A stretch of DNA of 64,000 nt. It comes from an uncultured Flavobacteriaceae bacterium. Lineage in GTDB: Bacteria; Bacteroidota; Bacteroidia; Flavobacteriales; Flavobacteriaceae. The stretch lies in the NCBI GenBank assembly GCA_947488345.1, contig CANKZQ010000004.1, forward strand, positions 1 to 64,000, in the 5' to 3' direction. The position numbers and the translations under genes are program-made. This document shows positions 1-7,745 of the stretch, piece after piece. The notes under the pieces are model-generated. The model was not told the origin of the DNA. It was given only the letters and a program-made list of their open reading frames with translations, and ran no database searches. Position 1 is the stretch's first letter. Every line of letters begins with the position of its first letter.

Positions 1-128
1 TTTTTAGCGAAAGGGCCAGCCGGCGGGCGGGTTGCCTTTCAAGTAACTCAAACCTTAATTCTTTCCAGTAGGTGAATCAAACCTATAATCTTTAATACTA
101 CGCTAGGCAAAAAAAGCCTTTAAAATTG
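1..128 (-). ncRNA. Candidate structured RNA leader of a leftward transcript
   Basis: No ORF fits here, yet the DNA is locally GC-rich and foldable. On the minus strand a five-pair closing stem can form between 101-105 and 5-9. A hairpin forms between 81-85 and 69-73 (TAGGT/ACCTA), and a stem between 35-39 and 10-14 encloses a CG-rich loop. Two related segments follow each other, both beginning AGGTTTGA and followed by GAAAG. A good promoter lies just upstream. This looks like a riboswitch or other cis-acting leader for a gene beyond the left edge. I could not match it securely to cobalamin, TPP, SAM-I or glycine consensus elements. The 3' end CGCTAAAAA is faintly like SAM-II-type ends, which is only a hint. 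Confidence 0.4.
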
Positions 129-134
129 CGACTG

Positions 135-166
135 CAAAGATAGCTTCTTTTATATAAATTACACAA
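135..166 (-). promoter_or_regulatory. Flavobacterial-type promoter, leftward
   Basis: On the minus strand TTG (164-166) is followed after 21 nt by TATCTTTG (135-142). This matches the Bacteroidota sigma-A pattern of a -33 TTG and a -7 TAnnTTTG box. It would start a transcript near position 128 that runs through the foldable leader and out of the window. Confidence 0.6.
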
Positions 167-261
167 GGTTTTTGAATTTATTTATTGCCGTGATTTTAGG
201 TATAAAAAGAATAAAAAATAAAGTACTTTAGCACCGTTTTTTAAGCTAACTAAAACGAACA

Positions 262-2553
262 ATGAGTATCAGAAATATTTCTTTTGTAATGCTCTTTTTT
301 CTGGTCTCTCTTGTTGGACAAGCACAACAAAAGATCACGGGAAAAGTAATTGATGGTGAGAATAATGCCCCTTTATCGAATGTACACATTAGGAGTCTTG
401 CCGACAGTAGTGTAGTTGTTTCCAACAAACAGGGAGAATTTCTAATTACTACATTAGGAAAGTACATCTTTTCACGGGTAGGATATCAAGATAAAACCAT
501 CACAATTCGAAATACGAGTTTTTTAGTTGTTCAGCTTAGCGTACAAACAACAGAATTGAATGAGGTAGAAGTAAGCGCAAATAGCATAGGCTATCGCCTC
601 AAGAAATCAACGGCGACCATCAATATTGTTTCTCAAAATGACATCACCTTTGGCAATAGTATAAATATAGCCCCCGTTTTAAATAAAGTACCGGGTATTT
701 ATATGCATACAGGTGCCCTCAATACTAACCGAATAACGATTAGAGGAATTGGTGCAAGAAACTTATTTGGTACTGCAAAAATAAGAGCCTATTTTGAAGA
801 TATTCCATTAACAACGGGCAATGGAGAAACCACTATCGAAGATTTTGAATTGGGTACGTTGGCCCGCTTAGAAATAATAAAGGGAGCAAATTCTAGTATT
901 TATGGAGCAGGATTAGGAGGTACCATACATCTATTACCAAAAAAATCATCCGTAGAAACTAGTGAAATTACCAGCGAGTTCGCTGTTGGGTCTTTTGGTT
1001 TTCAAAAAGGTCTTATAGGTGCAAATATTGCCGGAGCAAAACATAGTGCCAATATCATCTATAGTAATACGCATAGCGACGGTTATCGCGATAATAATGA
1101 GTACGATCGGCAAACCCTCACAGTAGTGTCAAACCACTTTTTGAATGCTAAAAACGAATTGTCTTTTGTAGGGAGTTATGTTGATTTAAAGGCCTTTATT
1201 CCGAGTGCTATCAATCAAGATGATTTTGATGATAATCCTACTTCTGCCGCATTTACTTGGGGTAGAGCCCAAGGTTTCGAAGATACAAAGCGCGGAATTT
1301 TCGGATTGTCATGGAAACATCAATACGGGCAATATTTGACACAGCAAACCAGCATTTTCACCTCCTTTAGAGATGCATATGAGCCCAGACCTTTTAATAT
1401 TTTGTCTGAAAACACATTTGCCGTTGGTGTGAGAAGTCGACTCATTGGAAACACAAAACTCTTTGACCACCCACTTGATTGGACATTTGGAGGAGAACTT
1501 TTTCGTGACAGACACCGTTCTAAAACTTTTGAAAACTTATATCAAGATTTTCCTGTCGGGACCGGCAGCGTGCAAGGAGTACTATTGTCGAATTTCAAAG
1601 AAAACCGTAGTTATGTCAATTTGTTTTTCGAAACTAAATATCACCTGTCAAGCAAAACACTACTTTCGCTAGGCATGAATTTTAATAAAACCAAATATCG
1701 TTTAAACGATAAATTTAATCCTACCGGAAATATAGACCAATCTGGCTCTTATGAATTTGATGGCATGCTCTCACCTAAATTTGGTATTTCTCATGAATTG
1801 AATAGCAATGTCAGCATATATAGTACCATCAGTCATGGTTTTTCTCCTCCTAGTATCTCCGAAACCTTATTGCCAGACGGACAAATAAACACAGCGATAC
1901 AACCCGAAACAGGGTGGAATTTTGAAGTCGGCACGCGAGGTTCAATCTTCAATAGTCGATTGCAATTTGGAATAGCCGCCTTTCGTCTAGATGTACAAAA
2001 CTTATTAGTAGCAAGAAGAACAGCCGAAGATCAGTTTATCGGTGTCAACGCAGGTAAAACACAGCATGACGGTATAGAAGCATCATTGCGTTACAGGTTG
2101 GTTCGAAATAAACCAATAACAATCGATACCTACCTTTCATACACCCTAAATGATTTTATCTTTAAAGATTTTGTTGACGAAGAGCAAGACTTTTCTGGTA
2201 ATGATCTCACAGGAGTGCCCTCCGACCTACTAAATATAGGTCTAGAATTGACGACAAAAATGGGCATTTATGCGAATATGAATGTTCAATATGTAGGCAG
2301 TATACCGATCAACGATAGTAATAGTTTATTTTCAGAAAGCTATACCCTCGCTACAATGAAAATGGGCTATAAAAAGACATTCAATAAAATAGAACTGGGT
2401 GCTTTTTTCGGACTTAATAATATATTCGATGAGAAATACGCCTCGCAATTGCTGATCAACGCACGAGGTTTTGGTGGCAATGCCCCACGCTATTTTTACC
2501 CAGGAAATCCAGTAAATTACTATACTGGGATACAGATAAATTATTCATTTTAG
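262..2553 (+). CDS. TonB-dependent outer-membrane receptor
   Basis: A 763-residue outer-membrane receptor. A cleavable signal peptide (about residues 1-21, ending GQAQ) precedes a carboxypeptidase-regulatory-like beta-sandwich at about 25-105 (start KITGKVIDG), typical of Bacteroidota receptors. A plug domain follows at about 115-225, with RITIRGIGAR and the conserved LEIIKGANSSIYGAGLGG. The rest is a beta-barrel ending in an aromatic residue (INYSF), as outer-membrane proteins do. The plug resembles FecA/siderophore-type receptors, so iron-chelate or another small ligand is likely, but the substrate cannot be read from sequence. No SusD partner is adjacent, which argues against a glycan system. 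The ATG at 262 gives the intact signal peptide. The leftward promoter at 135-166 diverges from it. Confidence 0.9.
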   Translation: MSIRNISFVMLFFLVSLVGQAQQKITGKVIDGENNAPLSNVHIRSLADSSVVVSNKQGEFLITTLGKYIFSRVGYQDKTITIRNTSFLVVQLSVQTTELNEVEVSANSIGYRLKKSTATINIVSQNDITFGNSINIAPVLNKVPGIYMHTGALNTNRITIRGIGARNLFGTAKIRAYFEDIPLTTGNGETTIEDFELGTLARLEIIKGANSSIYGAGLGGTIHLLPKKSSVETSEITSEFAVGSFGFQKGLIGANIAGAKHSANIIYSNTHSDGYRDNNEYDRQTLTVVSNHFLNAKNELSFVGSYVDLKAFIPSAINQDDFDDNPTSAAFTWGRAQGFEDTKRGIFGLSWKHQYGQYLTQQTSIFTSFRDAYEPRPFNILSENTFAVGVRSRLIGNTKLFDHPLDWTFGGELFRDRHRSKTFENLYQDFPVGTGSVQGVLLSNFKENRSYVNLFFETKYHLSSKTLLSLGMNFNKTKYRLNDKFNPTGNIDQSGSYEFDGMLSPKFGISHELNSNVSIYSTISHGFSPPSISETLLPDGQINTAIQPETGWNFEVGTRGSIFNSRLQFGIAAFRLDVQNLLVARRTAEDQFIGVNAGKTQHDGIEASLRYRLVRNKPITIDTYLSYTLNDFIFKDFVDEEQDFSGNDLTGVPSDLLNIGLELTTKMGIYANMNVQYVGSIPINDSNSLFSESYTLATMKMGYKKTFNKIELGAFFGLNNIFDEKYASQLLINARGFGGNAPRYFYPGNPVNYYTGIQINYSF

Positions 2554-2588
2554 ATAAAATATATATCTTTAGATAAAAATCATAACAC

Positions 2589-3710
2589 ATGAAACATTTT
2601 ACTTCAATTTGTATAGCCATTATGATCACATTCACGGCTTGTGCTCAACAAACAGAATCAACGATAAAAGCCGAAGCGCCGCCGCAAAAATACGAATCGG
2701 AAGTAGTGGTTTCGGGGCTCTCGATTCCATGGGGATTTACCTTTTTACCAGACAATTCTATGTTAATTACAGAGAAAGCAGGTGAGCTCATTCATGTTAA
2801 GGATGGTAAGAAAACGGTTATCGAAGGTTTACCAGATATCTATGTACGAGGCCAAGGAGGTTTGCTAGATATTGAATTACATCCTGATTATAAAAAGAAT
2901 GGTTGGTTGTATTTCTCTTACGCTTCCGCGGAAGGTGAGGGCCAAGGTGGAAATACGGCCATTATGAGAGCGAAGTTAGTAGATGCAAAATTAACTGAAA
3001 AGCAATTGCTCTATAAAGCAGGCCCCAACACAAGACGAGGTCAGCATTTCGGTTCTAGAATCGTATTTGATAATAACGGCTATCTATTTTTCTCGATCGG
3101 AGATCGAGGAAATAGAGATGTAAATCCACAAGATATGACCAAAGATGGCGGTAAAATATATAGAATTCACGATGACGGTAGGATTCCGAAAGACAATCCA
3201 TTTGTGGCTTCAGAAGGTGCAAAGACCGCCGCTTATTCATACGGGCATAGAAATCCACAAGGAATGACCAAAGATCCTAAAACAGGCGCTATTTGGACCA
3301 ATGAACATGGGCCAAGAGGTGGTGATGAAATTAATATCATCAAACCAGGTAAAAATTATGGCTGGCCCATTATTAGCTATGGTATCAATTATAGCGGTAC
3401 CACCTTTACAGATATCACGGCAAAAGAGGGTATGGAACAACCATTATTTTACTGGGTGCCTTCAATTGCGCCGAGTGGCATGGCGATTGTTGACTCTAAC
3501 AAATACCCTGCCTGGAAGGGTAATGTTTTAGTAGGGTCATTGAAGTTTCAATATCTAGAGCGCTTAGAATTGAAAAAAGGGAAAGTAGTAAAACGTGAAA
3601 AGGTCTTAGAAGGCATGGGGCGTGTTCGAAGTGTAAAACAAGGCCCAGATGGTTTCATCTATGTGGGTATTGAAAATGTAGGTATTGTTAAAATAATTCC
3701 CTCAAAATAA
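2589..3710 (+). CDS. PQQ-dependent sugar dehydrogenase family lipoprotein
   Basis: A 373-residue member of the glucose/sorbosone dehydrogenase family (aldose sugar dehydrogenase, YliI/Asd type), a six-bladed propeller that binds PQQ and calcium and oxidises aldoses. The N-terminus is a short lipoprotein-like signal with Cys in TACAQQ at about residue 17. Family signatures include SIPWGF near residue 45, RGQHFGSRIVFD, FFSIGDRG, YGHRNPQGM and TNEHGPRGGDEIN, the last two being active-site and cofactor loops. The cytochrome c gene starts 2 nt after its stop, so electrons from sugar oxidation could pass to that cytochrome (inference). Genes for PQQ synthesis are not in this window. Confidence 0.88.
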   Translation: MKHFTSICIAIMITFTACAQQTESTIKAEAPPQKYESEVVVSGLSIPWGFTFLPDNSMLITEKAGELIHVKDGKKTVIEGLPDIYVRGQGGLLDIELHPDYKKNGWLYFSYASAEGEGQGGNTAIMRAKLVDAKLTEKQLLYKAGPNTRRGQHFGSRIVFDNNGYLFFSIGDRGNRDVNPQDMTKDGGKIYRIHDDGRIPKDNPFVASEGAKTAAYSYGHRNPQGMTKDPKTGAIWTNEHGPRGGDEINIIKPGKNYGWPIISYGINYSGTTFTDITAKEGMEQPLFYWVPSIAPSGMAIVDSNKYPAWKGNVLVGSLKFQYLERLELKKGKVVKREKVLEGMGRVRSVKQGPDGFIYVGIENVGIVKIIPSK

Positions 3711-3712
3711 CT

Positions 3713-4126
3713 ATGAAGTATCGTTTATTTTATGTGTTATGCATTTGTAGCGGATTGATAACTCAAGCTCAAAAAGAGGTTGAAAAGAAATCAAGCTTTG
3801 CCAAAAGTATCGAAGAAGGTCAGTTTATTTATGAAGACTTTTGTATGAATTGTCATTTAACAAATGGTGAAGGAGTAGCGAAAACATTTCCGCCATTAGC
3901 GAAATCAGATTATCTCATGAATAAAAGAGAATTGAGTATCAAGGCAATTAAATTTGGGCAAAAAGGAGAAATTGTAGTCAACGGAGTTAAATACAACAAT
4001 GTCATGGCTCCCTTAGGATTGACAGATCAAGAAATCGCCGATGTGATGAATTATATCACGACATCTTGGGGGAATATAAATAAGAAAATGGTCACAAAGG
4101 CAGAGGTTTCGGCCATTGAACAATAA
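3713..4126 (+). CDS. Class I cytochrome c, exported
   Basis: A 137-residue exported single-haem cytochrome c. A signal peptide ends around residue 20 (ITQAQ). The haem attachment motif CMNCH occupies residues 44-48, and Met98 in NNVMAPLG is the likely axial ligand. The helix ending NYITTSWGN is typical of cytochrome c C-termini. It lies directly behind the sugar dehydrogenase gene with a 2-nt gap, so the two are probably co-transcribed and may be redox partners in the periplasm. The exact acceptor is unknown. Confidence 0.9.
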   Translation: MKYRLFYVLCICSGLITQAQKEVEKKSSFAKSIEEGQFIYEDFCMNCHLTNGEGVAKTFPPLAKSDYLMNKRELSIKAIKFGQKGEIVVNGVKYNNVMAPLGLTDQEIADVMNYITTSWGNINKKMVTKAEVSAIEQ

Positions 4127-4137
4127 ACATATGATAA

Positions 4138-4162
4138 AATTAGTTAACTTTGTTAACTAATT
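4138..4162. promoter_or_regulatory. Perfect palindrome overlapping a -7 box before udk
   Basis: AATTAGTTAAC (4138-4148) and GTTAACTAATT (4152-4162) form an uninterrupted 11-bp inverted repeat separated by TTT. The rightward -7 consensus TAACTTTG (4145-4152) lies inside it, 33 nt before the udk start. The nearest TTG (4116-4118) is 26 nt upstream, longer than usual. The arrangement suggests a repressor operator covering the promoter of the udk-mutB run. No cognate regulator is evident. Confidence 0.45.
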
Positions 4163-4184
4163 AAAACTAAACATTTAATTATAC

Positions 4185-4790
4185 ATGCTGATAATCGGAA
4201 TAGCAGGAGGAACGGGAAGTGGTAAGACAACGGTAGTCAATCAATTAATTAACGAATTGCCAAATCAAGATGTAACGGTTATCTCTCAAGATTCCTATTA
4301 TAAAGCAACGGATGATTTGTCTTATGAAGAGCGAACGAAGATCAATTTTGATCATCCAAGGGCGATTGATTTTAAATTATTAGTTGCGCATTTGATAGAA
4401 TTACGTGCCGGGAATCCTATCGATCAACCTGTGTACTCATTTGCCGCTCATAACAGAACAAAAGATACTGTTAAGACACATCCTAGTAAAGTCATTATTG
4501 TAGAGGGAATTCTAATATTCTCTAAAAGAAAAGTACGGGAGTTGTTAGACATTAAAGTTTTTGTCCATGCCGATTCTGATGAACGCCTGATACGTCGATT
4601 GAAAAGAGACATTCAAGAACGCGCAAGAGATATGGATGAGGTTTTATTAAGATATCAAGAAACCTTGAAACCCATGCATCAACAATTTATTGAACCGATG
4701 AAAGAGTATGCAGATATTATTATACCAAATAATAAGTATAATACCGTGGCTGTAGACATTGTACGTACCATTATTAATGAAAAGTTGTAA
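4185..4790 (+). CDS. udk: Uridine kinase
   Basis: A cytosolic pyrimidine-salvage enzyme phosphorylating uridine and cytidine to UMP and CMP. The 201-residue length fits the bacterial family. The P-loop GGTGSGKT occupies residues 8-15, followed by SQDSYYK and INFDHPRAID (substrate loop) and the lid region with RLIRRLKRDIQERARD. First gene of a tight rightward run; the next gene begins 8 nt after its stop. Cytidine deaminase, another salvage gene, lies far away at 52884. The start is the first ATG after the palindromic promoter region. Confidence 0.95.
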   Translation: MLIIGIAGGTGSGKTTVVNQLINELPNQDVTVISQDSYYKATDDLSYEERTKINFDHPRAIDFKLLVAHLIELRAGNPIDQPVYSFAAHNRTKDTVKTHPSKVIIVEGILIFSKRKVRELLDIKVFVHADSDERLIRRLKRDIQERARDMDEVLLRYQETLKPMHQQFIEPMKEYADIIIPNNKYNTVAVDIVRTIINEKL

Positions 4791-4798
4791 GCAGTTAG

Positions 4799-5119
4799 AT
4801 GACGTTTAAAGAATTTAGAAAGAAGCCTATTGTTAAATTTTTTAGTAATAGATATGTGCTTATAATAGTGCTTTTCCTTGTTTGGATGTTGTTTTTTGAT
4901 GAAAATTCCTTTCTAAATCATCATGAACTAAACAAAGAGATAGATAAGCTAGAAAATTCTACCGACTATTACGATAAGAATATTCAAAAGGATAAAAAAG
5001 AGATCGAAATATTAAATAATCCTGATTCTTTAGAGCGTTTTGCTCGAGAGGAATATAGAATGAAGAAAAAGAATGAAGATATTTATATTATCGAATTTGA
5101 CACATTGAAAAAAAAATAG
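4799..5119 (+). CDS. FtsB/DivIC-family septum formation initiator
   Basis: A 106-residue single-pass membrane protein of the DivIC/FtsB family. A short cytoplasmic N-terminus is followed by a membrane segment at about 16-33 (YVLIIVLFLVWMLFF). A coiled-coil periplasmic stretch at about 40-85 ends in the family feature DSLERFAREEYRMKK. These proteins form a complex with FtsL and FtsQ at the division site. Its stop is immediately followed by the mutA start, so translation of the two may be coupled. The udk - divIC - mutA order looks like a housekeeping arrangement rather than a functional pathway. Confidence 0.85.
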   Translation: MTFKEFRKKPIVKFFSNRYVLIIVLFLVWMLFFDENSFLNHHELNKEIDKLENSTDYYDKNIQKDKKEIEILNNPDSLERFAREEYRMKKKNEDIYIIEFDTLKKK

Positions 5120-6496
5120 ATGAGTACATTTTTATTTGATGAGTTTTCTGAGGTATCAGCAAAACAGTGGAAACAAAAAATACAATTCGACCTCAAGGGC
5201 GCAGATTATAATGAAACCTTAGTTTGGGAGTCGAATGAAGGGATTAAAGTGACACCATTGTATCACCAAGATGACTTCACCGCATTAGATATCCCTGAGG
5301 TAGAAAAACAATATGCTATTTGTCAGTCGATTTTTATCTCTGATGAACAAACAGCTAACTTTTTGGCCAAAGATGCCTTGAAAAGAGGAGCAACGGCTGT
5401 TCAATTTGAAGCCAATGCATCTTTTGATATTGCAGCATTGATGAAAGGTCTTGTCATTCCGAAAGAGACCGAGATTCATTTTAAATTGCAATTTCTTTCA
5501 GAAAGCTTTGTATTTGACATAATTGCCCAAACAGAAGACCATAAGGTTTTTCTCAATATTGATTTGATAGGAAATTTAGCAAAAAGTGGTGATTGGTTTT
5601 ATGATCTAAAACAAGATCATGCTATGCTCGAAACGATAGTTGATAAGGCACCAGCGCATATGAGCGTCTTGGCGGTTAATGCTTCTTTGTATCAAAATGC
5701 AGGTGCGAATACTGTACAACAAATCGCTTATGCCCTGGCACATGCAAACGAATACTTAAACCATTTTAATAAGCAAAATCAAGCGACAGCAGGGATAAAA
5801 AAGATACAGTTCCATTTTTCTGTAGGTAGTAATTACTTTTTCGAAATAGCAAAGTTGAGGGCATTTAGGTATCTATGGAAGTTGTTATGTGAGGACTATA
5901 AGTTGACCTGTGCATCAACAGTTTTCGTAACGCCAAGTTTGCGAAATAAAACCTTGTATGATTATAATGTCAATATGTTGCGATCAACCACCGAATGTAT
6001 GAGTGCCATATTAGGTGGAGCCACTACAATTTCAAACGCTTCCTATGATGCCATTTTTCATAAGAAGAATGAATTTGGAGAACGTATTGCTAGAAATCAG
6101 TTGTTAATTTTACAAGACGAAAGTTATTTTAAAGAAGCGGCACAATTCGCAGATGGTTCATACTATATAGAAGCCTTAACCAAACAATTGGCAGAAAAAG
6201 CGCTCGAATTATTTAAAAGTATTGAACAATCTGGAGGGTTTGTAAAACAGTTGTTTGAAGGTACAATTCAACGTAAAATAGAGGAGAGTGCAGCCAAAGA
6301 ACAAGCGCAATTCAATAGTGGCTCTTTGGTATTACTAGGAACGAATGCACATCCCAATCAAGATGATAAAATGAAAGGCAACATAGAGTTATATCCTTTC
6401 GTAAAGACAAAACCGAGAAAGACCTTGATCCAACCAATTATTGCGAAAAGATTGGCTGAAAAATTAGAACAAGAGCGATTAGAAAAAGAAGTTTAA
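5120..6496 (+). CDS. mutA: Methylmalonyl-CoA mutase small subunit, lacking a B12 domain
   Basis: The non-catalytic subunit of adenosylcobalamin-dependent methylmalonyl-CoA mutase (succinyl-CoA to methylmalonyl-CoA). It resembles the large subunit over the TIM barrel: FEIAKLRAFRYLW corresponds to [14 protein letters not shown] in the gene at 7745, and GSYYIEALT to GSYYVEELT. At 458 residues it stops after the barrel. The C-terminal (degenerate) cobalamin-binding domain found in longer small subunits near 630 residues is absent. The ending is a clean basic/acidic tail with no frameshift sign, so I read it as a compact natural form. Two lipoprotein genes separate it from mutB. Confidence 0.88.
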   Translation: MSTFLFDEFSEVSAKQWKQKIQFDLKGADYNETLVWESNEGIKVTPLYHQDDFTALDIPEVEKQYAICQSIFISDEQTANFLAKDALKRGATAVQFEANASFDIAALMKGLVIPKETEIHFKLQFLSESFVFDIIAQTEDHKVFLNIDLIGNLAKSGDWFYDLKQDHAMLETIVDKAPAHMSVLAVNASLYQNAGANTVQQIAYALAHANEYLNHFNKQNQATAGIKKIQFHFSVGSNYFFEIAKLRAFRYLWKLLCEDYKLTCASTVFVTPSLRNKTLYDYNVNMLRSTTECMSAILGGATTISNASYDAIFHKKNEFGERIARNQLLILQDESYFKEAAQFADGSYYIEALTKQLAEKALELFKSIEQSGGFVKQLFEGTIQRKIEESAAKEQAQFNSGSLVLLGTNAHPNQDDKMKGNIELYPFVKTKPRKTLIQPIIAKRLAEKLEQERLEKEV

Positions 6497-6498
6497 CT

Positions 6499-7053
6499 AT
6501 GGAATCATACAATACAATCTTTAGATACTTTTTTCCTTTCTTATTTTTTCTTCAGTATTTTGGTTGTAATTCATATCATAAAGCCATGAATATGAGTATA
6601 CCAGCAAGAGAAGACACTGTTGAAGTTGTACAATTGGATTGTTCAGATTTAAAAGAATACACCTATAATGGGTTCTATGCACCATCTGATGAAGGAAAAT
6701 TGTTTACAAAGAAAGACACATATGCAATAGACAGTATACATGTCGCTCCAGAACCGATACTTGATATGAGTGATTTGAAATCGGTCAAAAAAACATTTGA
6801 CGCTATGGGCAATCCCAGTATTCAAGTAACTTTCACAGAAAAAGGGAGACTAATATTTAAAGAGTATACAGTCAATAATATTCAAAAAAAGATAGCTATC
6901 ATTGTGAAAGATCAGTTAGTTACTGCTCCTGTAATTAATGCTGAGATTCCTGGAGGTAAAGTTGAGATTTCGGGTGTTTTTTTACAAAAAGAAGTAGATA
7001 ATATGCATGAGTATCTATCTACGTTGGTTGAGTGTTCTAAACCGCGCGATTGA
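6499..7053 (+). CDS. Lipoprotein with a stand-alone SecDF P1-head-like domain
   Basis: A 184-residue protein with a hydrophobic N-terminus ending in FGCN; Cys23 is a plausible lipobox cysteine. Residues about 105-172 resemble the P1 head subdomain of SecD/SecDF: a VTFTEKG strand, helix FKEYTVNNI, QKKIAIIVKDQLVTAPVI, then IPGGKVEISG and a helix. In SecD this region precedes the transmembrane bundle, but here no membrane bundle follows. It starts 2 nt after mutA and is likely co-transcribed with it. Its function is unknown; a role as a periplasmic or outer-membrane-attached accessory is inference. The domain assignment rests on motif similarity read by eye. Confidence 0.6.
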   Translation: MESYNTIFRYFFPFLFFLQYFGCNSYHKAMNMSIPAREDTVEVVQLDCSDLKEYTYNGFYAPSDEGKLFTKKDTYAIDSIHVAPEPILDMSDLKSVKKTFDAMGNPSIQVTFTEKGRLIFKEYTVNNIQKKIAIIVKDQLVTAPVINAEIPGGKVEISGVFLQKEVDNMHEYLSTLVECSKPRD

Positions 7054-7094
7054 GAAAATTATGGAATGTACCTCATGATAGTACCGCAATAATT

Positions 7095-7745
7095 ATGAAT
7101 AGAATCTGTAACATATTTTTAATGTTGATTCTTGTTTTGATGTCTTGTAAGAAAGAGGCATCAGAACAGGCGACCTATGAGAAATACTTGATAAAACCCG
7201 GAGATGTTGGCGAGTTTCATAAATTAGAAAATGACAACATAAAAATTTTCTTACCAGAAGGCTTTGCGATAGTGTCGGATGAAGATATGATAGCCTTTCG
7301 AAAGGAAATAAAAGATGAAAAAGTACGGTATTATTACGAAAAGACTTTTGAGCAACGAAAGGCTATGGATGGTAATTACTACAATTTTTACGCAAATGAT
7401 TATGCCACCGAAGTGACTGTGCAAACGTTGCCCTATATGCCATTTAGCAAACAAAATGCTAAAGAATTGCTGTTTTATTTAAGAATGGGCAATGAACGTT
7501 TTCAAGAGGTTACAGGGATCTATCATAATAAAATGACCTCTACATATTCGGGTGATGCATCACTTCAAATATTCAAGGCTAAATATAGATTGAGTTATTT
7601 TATACATGAAAGTAAAGAAAAAGAAGATTATGAGGTGTTTAGAACCGTGTATTTAATAACCTCCAATAAGAAAACATTTTCAGTAACAATTTTATCACCT
7701 TTTAAGGATAATTTTGATCCGTATATTCGTAAGATTAAATTATAA
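7095..7745 (+). CDS. Hypothetical lipoprotein between the mutase subunits
   Basis: I do not recognise this protein. The frame is open from a TTG at 7050, but the ATG at 7095 starts an obvious lipoprotein signal (about 17 hydrophobic residues then LMSCKKEAS) and avoids overlap with the preceding gene, so I use it. The mature part (about 200 residues) is soluble, charged and rich in Lys, Tyr and Phe, with no recognised motif. Its stop overlaps the mutB start codon by one base, indicating translational coupling. Position between mutA and mutB suggests co-expression with the mutase but not a shared biochemical role. Confidence 0.7.
   Translation: MNRICNIFLMLILVLMSCKKEASEQATYEKYLIKPGDVGEFHKLENDNIKIFLPEGFAIVSDEDMIAFRKEIKDEKVRYYYEKTFEQRKAMDGNYYNFYANDYATEVTVQTLPYMPFSKQNAKELLFYLRMGNERFQEVTGIYHNKMTSTYSGDASLQIFKAKYRLSYFIHESKEKEDYEVFRTVYLITSNKKTFSVTILSPFKDNFDPYIRKIKL

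Noticed and set aside
1-261. Possible cobalamin riboswitch before the TonB-dependent receptor
   Set aside because: On the plus strand I find no B12-box-like GCCACTG element, and the strong promoter and the stems fit a leftward transcript instead.
5120-6496. mutA as a truncated pseudogene
   Set aside because: The frame is intact, the end is clean, the barrel is complete and the gene is tightly packed in its operon. A compact small subunit is the simpler reading.
7050-7094. TTG start for the second lipoprotein gene
   Set aside because: It would place 15 polar residues before the lipoprotein signal and overlap the previous gene; the ATG at 7095 is better.
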